A DNA stretch of 64,000 nt from Thermogutta terrifontis. Its GTDB lineage: Bacteria; Planctomycetota; Planctomycetia; Pirellulales; Thermoguttaceae. The stretch is from positions 2,439,206 to 2,503,205 of the forward strand of contig NZ_CP018477.1 of assembly GCF_002277955.1 (NCBI RefSeq), read 5' to 3'. The notes under the pieces were generated by a model. That model was given only the letters and a program-made list of their open reading frames with translations, did no database searches and was not told the DNA's origin. Positions 18,654 through 27,650 of this stretch are shown piece after piece. The translations under genes were made by a program, and so were the position numbers. Position 1 is the stretch's first letter. Every line of letters begins with the position of its first letter.

Positions 18654-19415
18654 TTAGCACCGAATCCTATCGAGAGGATGAATCGGCCAGCCATAGCGGT
18701 CTCTAGGCAGATTTGTTTTTTGCCGGGGCGTTAATAGAAGCTTGATAATGTCGCCAAGTGTTCCGCGGCGTCTACCACTGTGATAAACAGGGTCATAAAG
18801 AGACGAATCCTGGGCGGCGCTCAGCATGTGCAAGCCTCGCTGCTTCGCATATCGTGCTATCTCGTACATTCGCTGATGGTCTTCGCGGCTTCTATACGGA
18901 ATGTCAGGATGGATCCCGCCGATACCGTCGACTGCGGAGCGACGAATGAACTGATTGGGACCAGTCCATGCATGGATACGAGGAGCTTTACCAAAAACTA
19001 AGGCAACTGTGCGAAGAATCCGAAACAACGGATGCGTGTACTCATAAACGATGCCCGTGGAAAGGGCGATCACGTTATCGCGCTCTTTCAAGGTTCTTAA
19101 GTTCGTTTGCAAAATGGTAATGTGTGCAGCCAGCTGATTTCGATTTAAGGGTGGAACTACTCGGGCATCGCAATCGGTAAGCCACACGAACTCAACTGTC
19201 GGAGCCATACAATCGTAAGCCGCTCGGCGGGCCTTGCCCATACCGGGAATGGGCGCAAATGCCCTCTTAACACCGCAAGCTTCAATGACGAGGGGTGTTT
19301 CATCTGTGCTCGCGTTGTCAGCAACAATCAATTCCGCTTCGCCGGGAACCACGTCCAAAAGCGTATAGGAAACGAGAGTAGCGAGTAATTCCATCGCGTC
19401 GTTTCGTGTTGGCAT
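18654..19415 (-). CDS. GT2 glycosyltransferase, 5' end uncertain (possibly frameshifted)
   Basis: A GT2 catalytic domain with MPTRNDAMELLATL, ELIVADNASTDETPLV, VEFVWLTDCDARVVPPL (DxD-type), NQFIRRSAVDGIGG and YRSREDHQRMYEIA. The first ATG (19415) falls after the first beta strand. The same frame stays open upstream for about 43 codons and encodes SPVVSIQ directly before MPTRND, the strand every GT2 needs, plus ETEFRRFCEPIRERI. No ATG, GTG or TTG lies in that stretch before a stop at about 19547. A second frame supplies ATG codons at 19558 and 19522, so a one-base deletion near 19515 would explain it. The annotated start is therefore a minimum. Confidence 0.75.
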   Translation of the reverse strand: MPTRNDAMELLATLVSYTLLDVVPGEAELIVADNASTDETPLVIEACGVKRAFAPIPGMGKARRAAYDCMAPTVEFVWLTDCDARVVPPLNRNQLAAHITILQTNLRTLKERDNVIALSTGIVYEYTHPLFRILRTVALVFGKAPRIHAWTGPNQFIRRSAVDGIGGIHPDIPYRSREDHQRMYEIARYAKQRGLHMLSAAQDSSLYDPVYHSGRRRGTLGDIIKLLLTPRQKTNLPRDRYGWPIHPLDRIRC

Positions 19416-19658
19416 CTGGATTGAGACGACAGGAGAGCTGTCGCTAAACTTAGCCGTAATTCGTTCTCGAATCGGCTCGCAAAATCGCCTAAACTCAGTC
19501 TCGCCAATAAGCTTACATACATTCGGTTCGCGTTGCTTGGCCCGCGATTATGCGGCATTTCGACACAGAAAGTAACTTAGATATTCATCCCAGGACCAAG
19601 ATTGCCAATCCCGCAGGCTAGGGCGATGTGACAAGAGCATGGTTTACCTTTTCCGAAA

Positions 19659-20591
19659 TTACTCTGATAACTTGGTCCTCATCTCCCACATTTTTGCATT
19701 GATATGAAACTCTTGAATCGCTTTTAACACGGCATAAATGAAACCTGGTTTACCGTCGAGGAAGCCCAGGCGGATGACGTACATGTAAATGAATCTCAGA
19801 AGAGGCCGGCAAGGCAGCCGAATCCACAGCTTTTTCAGCCATCGTTTGCGTTCGACCGGGTTACCAAGCAACCGTGCAGGGATCGAATGTGAAAGATCCT
19901 TCCCCTGCAGTAAATTGAGCCGCAGTTTAGCATCCCAGGTAGAATAGTTGTTATGCCGGACAATCCAGCGGGAAAGATCTTTATAGTCGAGGTGTAGCAG
20001 AGGCTCCCGCAAATATCCCGCTTTACCCTGAAGGACGACGTGTTCGTGGACTTCTACATCGCCCGCCGACTCTAATTCCTCGGTATCTAACTTTTCATAT
20101 CGGCCAAGCTCATGTCTAAATAGTCGCAAATTCCAACTGGGGTAATTCCCGCCAAAGCGGAGCCACCGCCCCATAAAAATGAGTTTCCGATTCAGGTAAT
20201 ATCCGTCGAACCGGGGACCTTGTACAAACTCCTGTCGTATTTCCCGTTCGAGCTCGGGGGTAACCCGTTCGTCGGCATCCAGTAGAAGAACCCATTCGTT
20301 GCGAAAAGGTAAATTTTCCAGGGCCCAATTCTTTTTGCGAGGCCCGCCGGGTACGAATCTAAACTGGACCACCTTCGCCCCCATTGACTCCGCGATGGCG
20401 GCGGTCCGGTCCGTACTACCCGAGTCGACGACAAACACCTCATCGGCAAAACGGACACTTTCGAGGCACGCTGCGATATTCTGTTCTTCGTTGAGAACGG
20501 GCACGATAACCGAGATCGGCAGAGTGTCTTGCTTCGGCCGATCCGGTTCTTCGGCAATATTCGACCTTTCAGCAACTATACCTTCCGACAT
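19659..20591 (-). CDS. GT2 glycosyltransferase (WaaE/KdtX-like)
   Basis: A 310-residue GT2 enzyme of the WaaE/KdtX type, which add glucose or heptose to lipopolysaccharide cores. Seen in order: PISVIVPVLNEEQNIAACL, DEVFVVDSGSTDRTAAIAE, the RKKNWALENLP acceptor loop, WVLLLDADERVTPELE (DxD near residue 120), GRWLRFGGNYPSWNLRLFR and VEVHEHVVLQGK. The start MSEGIVAERSNI at 20591 is preferred; it overlaps the preceding GT4 remnant by 16 bp. It is the gene directly downstream of the duplicated GT4 segment. The LPS resemblance is structural; the acceptor here is unknown. Confidence 0.9.
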   Translation of the reverse strand: MSEGIVAERSNIAEEPDRPKQDTLPISVIVPVLNEEQNIAACLESVRFADEVFVVDSGSTDRTAAIAESMGAKVVQFRFVPGGPRKKNWALENLPFRNEWVLLLDADERVTPELEREIRQEFVQGPRFDGYYLNRKLIFMGRWLRFGGNYPSWNLRLFRHELGRYEKLDTEELESAGDVEVHEHVVLQGKAGYLREPLLHLDYKDLSRWIVRHNNYSTWDAKLRLNLLQGKDLSHSIPARLLGNPVERKRWLKKLWIRLPCRPLLRFIYMYVIRLGFLDGKPGFIYAVLKAIQEFHINAKMWEMRTKLSE

Positions 20592-20911
20592 TGGGCAACC
20601 TTGCAATACACCAGTTCCAACTGATCTGCCACCGCCTGCCAAGTTAGGTGCTGTTGTACATACTCCCTTCCGCGTTGGCCGAGTTTGGTCTTATCGGCCT
20701 GGAGGATTTTTCGGATTCCCTCGGTCAGTCCTTCTACGCTGTCGTCAACCGTGAGCCCACAGCCAGAGGCATTGACATAAATGTGGCTGGCCACGCCTGG
20801 CGTCACCACAACTGGCAAGCCGTGGGCCATGGCCTCAACCACCACCACGCCGAAGTTTTCCGACTGAGACAGCAAGAACACGATGCTGCACCAATCATTT
20901 ATTCTATGCAT
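20576..20911 (-). pseudogene. GT4 glycosyltransferase C-terminal remnant
   Basis: A 111-codon frame that is only the last quarter of a GT4 enzyme: SQSENFGVVVVEAMAHGLP onward. The acceptor half and the start of the donor half are missing. Over 77 residues it matches the C-terminal part of the complete GT4 gene at 22739-23995 at about 68 positions by my count, and the DNA (20639-20869 versus 22850-23080) is nearly as similar. It opens one base after the stop of the FkbM methyltransferase and ends inside the start of the WaaE-like gene. It cannot be catalytic alone and is best read as the residue of a duplication or recombination event. Confidence 0.85.
20639..20869. repeat. Direct repeat, left copy (231 bp, GT4 C-terminal coding)
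   Basis: This 77-codon block pairs with 22850-23080 in the same orientation. Long identical runs are seen, for example around the SQSENFGVVVVEAMAH coding part, with scattered substitutions elsewhere. Flanking sequence diverges abruptly on both sides of both copies. The two copies bracket the FkbM and GT genes. Confidence 0.85.
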
Positions 20912-20912
20912 G

Positions 20913-21674
20913 TCAATGAAAAATCACCGTTAAGTATTCCCCAAGTGGAAGAATAGAACCCTTTCTCTTGTGAACATACCGCCGAAAAAGTTCTGTGACA
21001 CCCGGGTAATAACGCTCATGAAGCTCAATAACCAAAGCGCGACAAGTAGTAAATAGGGTAGTGTCGAACAAAAGCCCTTCCGCACCCTCGATATCGCACT
21101 TTATAAGGTCCACCGGTCCACCTACAGCATGGACGAGCTCATCTGGTGTGACAACTGGCACCGTAAGTCCGAGGTGTTCTGATTTGGTGCGAAAAGACAC
21201 TGTTAGAGCCTCTGGGTTCTCGATAACAACTGTTTCTTTTCGGGGCCAACATGCTGCTTCGACGACATGTACGTTAGTATATGGTCGGAGATTGCGCCGC
21301 AGTATCCTAGCATTGTCTGGATGGGGTTCCACGCACAGGATTTTGGCACGTGGCCATACTGCAACATACAGCAAGCTACAGTACCCCACATTTGCCCCCA
21401 AATCGACGATGGAACGAGGTTCAAAAGAAAGACTGGGCAAACACTCTCGATCTCTAACAATCTTTCGAAGTAACGCGAAGTCACTGGCATCTCGGCGAAT
21501 CCACACACGTGATGGAATACCCCGTACGCGCACACCAAACTCCTTGGATGCGCAGAGTCGGTGCCAAACGATCTCAACCGCTCCTCTGAACCCGAATTCG
21601 CGGCAGTAGGCTATGAAGTTTCGGATTCTACCTCGCCATTGGGACCTAGCGGTGCGCATTCTTGTAGGCTTCAA
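20913..21674 (-). CDS. FkbM family methyltransferase
   Basis: A 253-residue SAM-dependent O-methyltransferase. Motif I is SIVDLGANVGYCSLLYVAVWP near residue 90, followed by CVEPHPDNARILRRNLRPYTN, the typical FkbM signature, and VDLIKCDIEGAEGLLFDTTLF near residue 190. FkbM proteins methylate hydroxyl groups on sugars and lipids. Its start overlaps the end of the upstream GT gene by 29 bp, and together they form the two-gene cassette enclosed by the duplicated GT4 segment. The cassette is more AT-rich than genes outside the block, consistent with later acquisition. Confidence 0.88.
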   Translation of the reverse strand: MKPTRMRTARSQWRGRIRNFIAYCREFGFRGAVEIVWHRLCASKEFGVRVRGIPSRVWIRRDASDFALLRKIVRDRECLPSLSFEPRSIVDLGANVGYCSLLYVAVWPRAKILCVEPHPDNARILRRNLRPYTNVHVVEAACWPRKETVVIENPEALTVSFRTKSEHLGLTVPVVTPDELVHAVGGPVDLIKCDIEGAEGLLFDTTLFTTCRALVIELHERYYPGVTELFRRYVHKRKGSILPLGEYLTVIFH

Positions 21675-22734
21675 GGTCAGCTTCCAAACATTTCAGGAAA
21701 TCATCTGGCTGACAGAACCGTTTTGCTTTATTTGGTATATGCCGAAATAACTCTGCGGCGGCCACCGGTCCACTGCCGTTCTCCAGAAGAATACCATTAA
21801 TCAGCGTACAGAACCGGTGACGGTACTCTTCGATTTTTTCCAGGACGCACGTTCGCACCCACTCTGGATGGAGGTTACGCGACGCAAGCTCATCCACAGC
21901 ACGGGCTACGCTTTCTGGATTGTCATCTGCTATCAAGAAACAACCCTTTGGGAAAAGCGTGTCTCGTCCTCCCCGACAATGCGTGGAAACCACCGGTATG
22001 CCGCATAGCAAGTACTCACCAACAGCCTGACACTGTCCTTCTGTGGCACTAAGAGCGAGGCCAACTTTGGCACTCGAGATAACGGTGCGCAGTTCCGAAC
22101 CTACAAGTTTTCGATATGTTCCAGTAACCCAGTTGGCCCAAGTCGCGTGGCTAAGAAGGCTCTTCGTACTATCGAGATACCGTACTTCGCTCGGGCTACT
22201 TGGCCGCAGATGGATTACAACCAGAGAGGATACGTTTTTTGCCAGGTAGTGTCTCTTGAACGGGCTTGGTCTGGCGTTTAAGCAAGCTAAGTACAATTGT
22301 TTAGTCCGCTCTGGATAGTATTCGTACTCACTTAAAAAGCAATTCTTATTGATGTGAATTGCTGTGAGTCCTAGTTTCTTAAGTAATATCATTTCTTGTT
22401 CTGAATTACAAAGGAATATCAAAGCATGATGGGGAGATTTTCGCTCTAAAGTCCTCGCCTGCCGCCGTAATCGTACAGCGTGATATAAGGATTCCATTGA
22501 CCAGGAAAATGCGACCAGAATTGTAACCGGCACACTCTCAAGTTGATTGGATATCCAAGCAACGTTCCAGAGCGACCGCATCACGGATGTCATAATAATT
22601 AGAGGTTTAGGGTGGATTAAACAGTAGTTAAATGGGCCTGAGGGCCGCATCGCATCGTGCGTGACCAAGGCTTTGATCGAGCGTAGGAACTCCCGAATTG
22701 TGCCCATGGTTCCGGCTATTGTGCTCCAAATCAA
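21646..22734 (-). CDS. Divergent GT-B glycosyltransferase
   Basis: A 362-residue protein whose second half looks like a GT4/GT1-type donor domain: VIHLRPSSPSEVRYLDSTKSLL near residue 190, and the sugar-nucleotide site LALSATEGQCQAVGEYLLCGIPVV near residue 240, followed by HCRGGRDTLFP. The N-terminal half carries IHPKPLIIMTSVMRS and an FLCNSEQEMILLKKLGLTAIHIN segment and is weakly conserved with anything I know. A likely start is M10 (MGTIREFLRSIK, 22707) rather than the first ATG. It lies 4 bp after the complete GT4 gene and overlaps the FkbM gene. A sugar transfer role is likely; the family placement is less certain than for the other GTs. Confidence 0.75.
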   Translation of the reverse strand: MIWSTIAGTMGTIREFLRSIKALVTHDAMRPSGPFNYCLIHPKPLIIMTSVMRSLWNVAWISNQLESVPVTILVAFSWSMESLYHAVRLRRQARTLERKSPHHALIFLCNSEQEMILLKKLGLTAIHINKNCFLSEYEYYPERTKQLYLACLNARPSPFKRHYLAKNVSSLVVIHLRPSSPSEVRYLDSTKSLLSHATWANWVTGTYRKLVGSELRTVISSAKVGLALSATEGQCQAVGEYLLCGIPVVSTHCRGGRDTLFPKGCFLIADDNPESVARAVDELASRNLHPEWVRTCVLEKIEEYRHRFCTLINGILLENGSGPVAAAELFRHIPNKAKRFCQPDDFLKCLEADLEAYKNAHR

Positions 22735-22738
22735 GGAT

Positions 22739-23995
22739 TTATTTGGTTGTTAACCGTATCTGTTGGTTTACAGACCGGTTTCTCCTGCGAGTCCTTTGGT
22801 TTCGAATTATTGCTGCATAGACTTCACTTATCTTCTCGCTCACTACAATCCATGTTAGGTGTTGTCTCACATACTCCCTTCCGCGTTGGCCGAGTTCGGT
22901 CTTATCGGCCTGGAGGATTTTTTTAATCCCGTCGGTCAGCGCGTCGACGCTGTCCTCCACTGTCAGCCCGCAGCCTGAAGCGTCCACGTAGATGTGGCTG
23001 GCCACGCCCGGTGTCACCACAACTGGCAAGCGGTGGGCCATGGCCTCAACCACCACCACGCCGAAGTTTTCCGACTGAGACGGAAGCACGAGAACGTCAG
23101 CCGCCTCGAACAGTTGTCGTTTTTGATCGCCCGTCACAAAACCGAAGCGTTTCACCTGTCCATTGAGTCCGCTTGATGCGATGGCGGCAGCAAGTTGTGA
23201 TTCGGCACCCGCGTCAGGCCCGGCAAAGATAGTAAATAAATCTGGATATTCTGAAAGAAGTTTAGACGCGGCCTGAATGACCCAATCAGGACGTTTTTTC
23301 GGAGTTAATCGGGAGAGATAAAGAAGCACTTTCGCCCGCTCCGGTATATTTAACGCCCGGCGTGCTGCCGGAGCATCGGTTTGCGCATCCTTCACGCCGG
23401 CTACTCCATGGGGTATAACCACCACATTGTTCAATCCAAACTGTTCGCGCAGCTCATCTTTCTCGGCGGGAGTTGTTGCCTGAACCGCCGCGGCCAGTCG
23501 CAGGTCCTTCGCCACAAAGAGCGTGGTGAACCACCTTTTCATTGCGGTGCGGCCAAGGGCCATGCAACGGGGGGCGAAGGTACCTGCGGGGCGCATGATA
23601 TAGGGGACGCCGAACCTGCGGGCCAGCCGGGGGGCGAATGTCGTCAGGTGGCTGAACACCCCATGGATGTGGACGATATCGGGTCGAGCATCTAAATCCG
23701 CCAGCCGACGCCGAAGCCACCGATATGCTTGTGGGGTCCAGGTAAATCGAGCAACGGGGCGCGTACGACCATAACCACGGGCAATGAACAGCTCGGCCCC
23801 TGAAAAGGCTGGATCATTGTTCATTCGCTCGCGAAATTGATCATCCGGCATCCACGGTTCGGCAGATTGGGCATTGGTCGTGAGAATACTCACCTGATGG
23901 CCACGCCGCACCTGCTCCTGGACCAGGCCCCTCAACGCGTGGCTTGGACCACCGGACCGGGGATCAATGCTGTGGATGATGTGGAGGATACGCAC
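22739..23995 (-). CDS. GT4 glycosyltransferase
   Basis: A complete 418-residue GT4 enzyme. The acceptor half has MRILHIIHSIDPRSGGPSHA, HQVSILTTNAQS and DIVHIHGVFSHLTTFAPRLA; the donor half has VLLYLSRLTPKKRPDWVIQA near residue 235 and VLPSQSENFGVVVVEAMAHR near residue 310 with both conserved glutamates. Its last quarter is duplicated at 20639-20869. After the shared 77 residues its tail is unrelated to the remnant and strongly basic (RNQRTRRRNR), suggesting that the downstream end was replaced when the cassette entered. It begins 4 bp after the O-antigen ligase-like gene. Confidence 0.92.
   Translation of the reverse strand: MRILHIIHSIDPRSGGPSHALRGLVQEQVRRGHQVSILTTNAQSAEPWMPDDQFRERMNNDPAFSGAELFIARGYGRTRPVARFTWTPQAYRWLRRRLADLDARPDIVHIHGVFSHLTTFAPRLARRFGVPYIMRPAGTFAPRCMALGRTAMKRWFTTLFVAKDLRLAAAVQATTPAEKDELREQFGLNNVVVIPHGVAGVKDAQTDAPAARRALNIPERAKVLLYLSRLTPKKRPDWVIQAASKLLSEYPDLFTIFAGPDAGAESQLAAAIASSGLNGQVKRFGFVTGDQKRQLFEAADVLVLPSQSENFGVVVVEAMAHRLPVVVTPGVASHIYVDASGCGLTVEDSVDALTDGIKKILQADKTELGQRGREYVRQHLTWIVVSEKISEVYAAIIRNQRTRRRNRSVNQQIRLTTK
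22850..23080. repeat. Direct repeat, right copy (231 bp, GT4 C-terminal coding)
   Basis: Partner of the repeat at 20639-20869, lying in the intact GT4 gene. About 2.2 kb separates the two copies. Confidence 0.85.
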
Positions 23996-23998
23996 GGA

Positions 23999-25249
23999 TC
24001 AAGAATGCCCAATAACAACACACTGATATTCGGGAGTTCTCGTCTTTACAAGGCGGGACTGTGTCGTGCCAATGCGGGATAAGAAATCCAGAACCCCCAG
24101 TCCGAATCCAAATAGGAAGGTGTTGATGGTCGATCCCAAAATCAGGGCCGATTCCGCCATCCCATGAACCGCAAGCCCAATCACGATTGCCAAAGCGAAC
24201 CAAAACTGCGGAGCCCATTCCGGCGATAAAGATTTGTAAACACGTCGAGCCGTGCTGAGAATAGACATACCTGCTATCACAAGCGCAATTGCCCCGAAAA
24301 TGCCAGATTCCGCAACTGTTTGCAAATAGAGGTTTTGCAAATTCCCTGTACTTCTGCCAGAGCTTGATAACCAGCCGTGACCGAAAACAGGCTGACTGAG
24401 AATTAACTTGATTCCAACTTGCCACATTCCAGCACGCGTGTTCTTCTCGAAATCAGTCAATCTCTCGGTGGCCTCAACCGGAAGTTGAGCGCTCCAAACC
24501 AGCAATATCAGCGTCACACCAGCAACCGGCAATAAGAATCTTGCAGGACGGCGTATCCAAGGGACTAATTGAAGTGAACCACCAAGAACCGCTAACGCCA
24601 ATGCAGCCCTCGACCCAGTTGCCACGACCAACAGTATCAAAATTGCTGTCCCTAAAGTACCTAGAAGGCGCCAAATGCCTCGATCGTTTATTGCTAAATA
24701 TGACGTAAGAAATAGATAGCCTCCGGCTGTCATTCCAACCGCGTTGGCATTAATTCCATAAATAGCCAGCCGGCCAAGACGCGTCGTTTCTGCAGGATTT
24801 CTCAAATACTCGTACCAGGTCACGACAGCGGCCACTGTGGCAATCCCTCCCAGCCACTTCATCAGTTGTCGGAGAGATGCTGAAGTTGGGGAGGACAACC
24901 CCATCGCAATACCGAAGCACAGCGAGCTTAAAAACAGGGTCTTGTAAGCGATGCCCTGAAGCGGGTATCTTGACCACGTAGCGGCTAACACATAAATGAA
25001 GGCAAACCAAAGTATCGCTGGGGTTGCTCCGCCGCTGCGTCTTAACGCACCACTGAGCAATGCTGCAATTCCACCTAAGAAACACAACCCGATTCGAAGC
25101 AATTTCAGTTGCGATGACGACTCCCATTGGGTTGCCAACGACAACGGTGCAATTACGAGAAAAACCCCTGCAATGACGGCAGGAAAAAATACCAGGGGAC
25201 GTGTTGTTGTCGCGAAGTTCACATCAAGTCTCCACCCGGTATGTCCCAC
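23999..25249 (-). CDS. O-antigen ligase / polymerase-like membrane protein (Wzy_C)
   Basis: A 416-residue integral membrane protein with ten or more hydrophobic segments. The Wzy_C/O-antigen ligase hallmark is a large periplasmic loop with FGHGWLSSSGRSTGNLQNLYLQTVAESGIFGAIAL near residues 285-320; the family has a conserved H or Q-N-x-L and a downstream E-x-G-x2-G, seen here. Members either polymerise repeat units (Wzy) or ligate chains to an acceptor (WaaL, PglL-type). Its presence beside an ABC exporter is notable, since ABC systems normally do not need a Wzy. It lies 4 bp upstream of the GT4 gene and 3 bp downstream of another. Confidence 0.85.
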   Translation of the reverse strand: MGHTGWRLDVNFATTTRPLVFFPAVIAGVFLVIAPLSLATQWESSSQLKLLRIGLCFLGGIAALLSGALRRSGGATPAILWFAFIYVLAATWSRYPLQGIAYKTLFLSSLCFGIAMGLSSPTSASLRQLMKWLGGIATVAAVVTWYEYLRNPAETTRLGRLAIYGINANAVGMTAGGYLFLTSYLAINDRGIWRLLGTLGTAILILLVVATGSRAALALAVLGGSLQLVPWIRRPARFLLPVAGVTLILLVWSAQLPVEATERLTDFEKNTRAGMWQVGIKLILSQPVFGHGWLSSSGRSTGNLQNLYLQTVAESGIFGAIALVIAGMSILSTARRVYKSLSPEWAPQFWFALAIVIGLAVHGMAESALILGSTINTFLFGFGLGVLDFLSRIGTTQSRLVKTRTPEYQCVVIGHS

Positions 25250-25252
25250 ATG

Positions 25253-26443
25253 TCAAAACGGCTTTGCACTGCTTGCAAGAGCCAGGTAACATTGTTTAGT
25301 AGTGAGCACGTTCCGCTCCCACGAGAATTCATGGGCAACGCGTTCACACTCCCACTGCCTATCGCCTTCAATTGCCTGGATAATTTCCCGTATCCCCTCA
25401 CGCAGGTGTTCGACATCATCCGGTGGCACGAGAACTCCCACCTGATATTTCTTAAAGATCTCCCTGAAAGTGGGCAACGCCGATGCGAGCATGGGGCAGT
25501 TGTGCGCGATGGCGACGTTTAACACCCCGCTTTGCGAAGTAAAGGAACGGCTGTAAGGAAGGGCGAGCCAATCTGCCAAGGTAAATAGATTTGGAACTTC
25601 CTCGTACGGGATATAGTACGTCATCCATTTGACATGAACGCCATCGTGAAGCCCCAATTGCTCGGCCAGTGACCGAAGTTGGGAGATCGACGTACTGCGT
25701 TTAGCCTGTCCCGCTACGACGAGGAATAGCCGATCTTTATAAGGCACCATGGCCTGCAGAAAAAGATCAAGGTTTTTATCCGGGCGAATATCACCAAAAA
25801 AGAGGGCCACTTGTTTGTCCAAAGGTACTCCGTAACGCTTGCGGAGCGTTAGCTTGTCGCCTGCGGGTAGTCCATGGTAATATGGACCATGAGGCACAAT
25901 ATGCACTTTTTCTGGGGAAACGCCTGCAAAGTTAATCAAGTCTTGTTTCTGATACTCGCTATGGACAAAAAGGGCATCGCACGCTCGATAAAGACGTTTG
26001 AGTTGTTCGATCTCGTAGGGATAGCAGATTAAGCCCTGGGAACGGCGCACGTCATGCGCGGTGACCACGAGCCGAAGCCCGGCTTTTTTTAACTTTCGAG
26101 ACCACAGCGCAAAGGTTACATGAGGAATCGTCGATAGGTGCAGAATTTGGGCTCCTGTCAGTCGCGCCCGCCTTATTGCCCGAATCGGGTTCACGAACAG
26201 GTTGATTGCGAACCGCAATCGCCGCCGGAGTGGTACAGGATGCGTTATTTCGCGGAGGCCCGGCCAAGTCGGATAGTTTGCCTGCTTCAGATAGTGATAA
26301 CTGGGAATACACGCAAGCTCAACTTCGACTTCTGGCTGGTCCCGCAGGCGGGTCAGCAGTTCATGAACGTAGCGCCCAATTCCTCCGCCGGGGAAAGCGA
26401 AATAATGGAGCACGCGAACAGGAGTTTTGTTGTCCGACATCAT
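25253..26443 (-). CDS. GT4 glycosyltransferase
   Basis: A 396-residue GT4 enzyme. N-terminal VRVLHYFAFPGGGIGRYVHELLTRL is a classic GT4 opening; ILHLSTIPHVTFALWSRKLKK and FVHSEYQKQDLI follow in the acceptor half. The donor half has VALFFGDIRPDKNLDLFLQA near residue 215 and LALPYSRSFTSQSGVLNVAIA near residue 300, where a Ser-rich loop replaces the usual E-GxP-x-E motif, as in some GT4 relatives. It overlaps the stop of the upstream GT4 gene by 4 bp. Role: addition of one sugar to the repeat unit. Confidence 0.9.
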   Translation of the reverse strand: MMSDNKTPVRVLHYFAFPGGGIGRYVHELLTRLRDQPEVEVELACIPSYHYLKQANYPTWPGLREITHPVPLRRRLRFAINLFVNPIRAIRRARLTGAQILHLSTIPHVTFALWSRKLKKAGLRLVVTAHDVRRSQGLICYPYEIEQLKRLYRACDALFVHSEYQKQDLINFAGVSPEKVHIVPHGPYYHGLPAGDKLTLRKRYGVPLDKQVALFFGDIRPDKNLDLFLQAMVPYKDRLFLVVAGQAKRSTSISQLRSLAEQLGLHDGVHVKWMTYYIPYEEVPNLFTLADWLALPYSRSFTSQSGVLNVAIAHNCPMLASALPTFREIFKKYQVGVLVPPDDVEHLREGIREIIQAIEGDRQWECERVAHEFSWERNVLTTKQCYLALASSAKPF

Positions 26444-27648
26444 TTGCTTTCAATCGTTGCCGCCGCTGTTGTATTCACAGCTTGATAATAAAGGCTCATC
26501 AGATTTTCAACATGCTGCCCCAGAAGAAAGCCTTCCTTAATTGTCCGAATGGCGTTCTGGCTCATCCGTTGAAGGCTCTCGGGCGAGTTGAGAAGCCGTC
26601 GGACTGCATCGGCTAGGGCGGTCGCATCGCGCGGGGGAACGAGAGCACCGTTGACTCCGTCCCGCAGCCATTGTCTAACTCCGCCGACGTCACTGGCAAC
26701 AACGGGCACACCGTGGGCCATAGCTTCCAGACCAACGATGCCGAGGGTTTCAGGCCAAACAGATGGAAAGACGAATATCGTCGCGGATTTGAATAGTTCC
26801 GGGATTTGGCCACGGGATGCCCAGGGATGGACTTCCAACCTTGACGCACAATCCCATTTCTTTGCAAGTTCATTGATCCGCCTTGATGTGTCGCCATTTA
26901 AATCACCTACCAGGATCCCTCGCACTTCTGCGAGCTGGCCGAGGGCTCTAATGAAGACATCATAACCCTTTATTGGGCGAATCCGCCCCACAAAAAGGAT
27001 TGTCGGCTTAGGGGGCGTCGGCCGCGGCTCATCCAACGGTTCGATAGGACAGAAGTAGGGCAGGGTTTGCGTTTTTTCCGCGGGGAAGCCAGCGCTGAGA
27101 AGTCGCTCCCGTACTGATTCACTCGGACATATGATCTTCGCAAAGCGTTCTCGCCATTGAAGGAACGTTTTGACTCGTCGATAGTAGGCCAGTGCGTACC
27201 TGGGTTTTGGGGTTAAACAATGTTTAAAGAGCGTCACTGCGAAACACGCAAGGCCGGCTTGCCGCTGGCAGATCGTTTTTGTCCGTCGATAAAAGAAGCT
27301 TCCGGCGGGGCACAGATACAAATAGTCATGACAGGTTACGACAGTGGGGCAAGATTCGAGACATGCTCGCAGCGCTCCCAAATTATAAACGCGATGGACG
27401 TGAATCACATCCGGCTTTATTTGATCCAGAATGCACCTTACCCGCTCGTATCCCAATTGTTCGGCGCGCTTTCCGAAGTGGCCGAGCTCCGGTACCTCAA
27501 ACGAGTTAGGGAGAAGAGACGAATTGCCCTTGGCAAAGGCGTAGTACTGTTCGAGCCCATGCGACTCGAGCGCCGGAATTAAGTGGAGGAGATAGGTTTC
27601 GACTCCCCCGGTCCAGTTGAGATGTTCATTTAGGTGAAGGATTCGCAC
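26440..27648 (-). CDS. GT4 glycosyltransferase
   Basis: A 402-residue GT4 enzyme. It opens VRILHLNEHLNWTGGVETYL, with PDVIHVHRVYNLGALRACL, a cysteine-containing LYLCPAGSFFYRRTKTICQR loop typical of a GT4 subgroup, and CPSESVRERLL; the donor half starts TILFVGRIRPIKGYDVFIRA and has FPSVWPETLGIVGLEAMAHGVP near residue 310. The start is taken as the GTG at 27648, two bases after the upstream stop; the frame is open to 27741, but that would add 31 residues of unlikely sequence and overlap the upstream gene by 91 bp. Confidence 0.88.
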   Translation of the reverse strand: MRILHLNEHLNWTGGVETYLLHLIPALESHGLEQYYAFAKGNSSLLPNSFEVPELGHFGKRAEQLGYERVRCILDQIKPDVIHVHRVYNLGALRACLESCPTVVTCHDYLYLCPAGSFFYRRTKTICQRQAGLACFAVTLFKHCLTPKPRYALAYYRRVKTFLQWRERFAKIICPSESVRERLLSAGFPAEKTQTLPYFCPIEPLDEPRPTPPKPTILFVGRIRPIKGYDVFIRALGQLAEVRGILVGDLNGDTSRRINELAKKWDCASRLEVHPWASRGQIPELFKSATIFVFPSVWPETLGIVGLEAMAHGVPVVASDVGGVRQWLRDGVNGALVPPRDATALADAVRRLLNSPESLQRMSQNAIRTIKEGFLLGQHVENLMSLYYQAVNTTAAATIESK

Positions 27649-27650
27649 GG

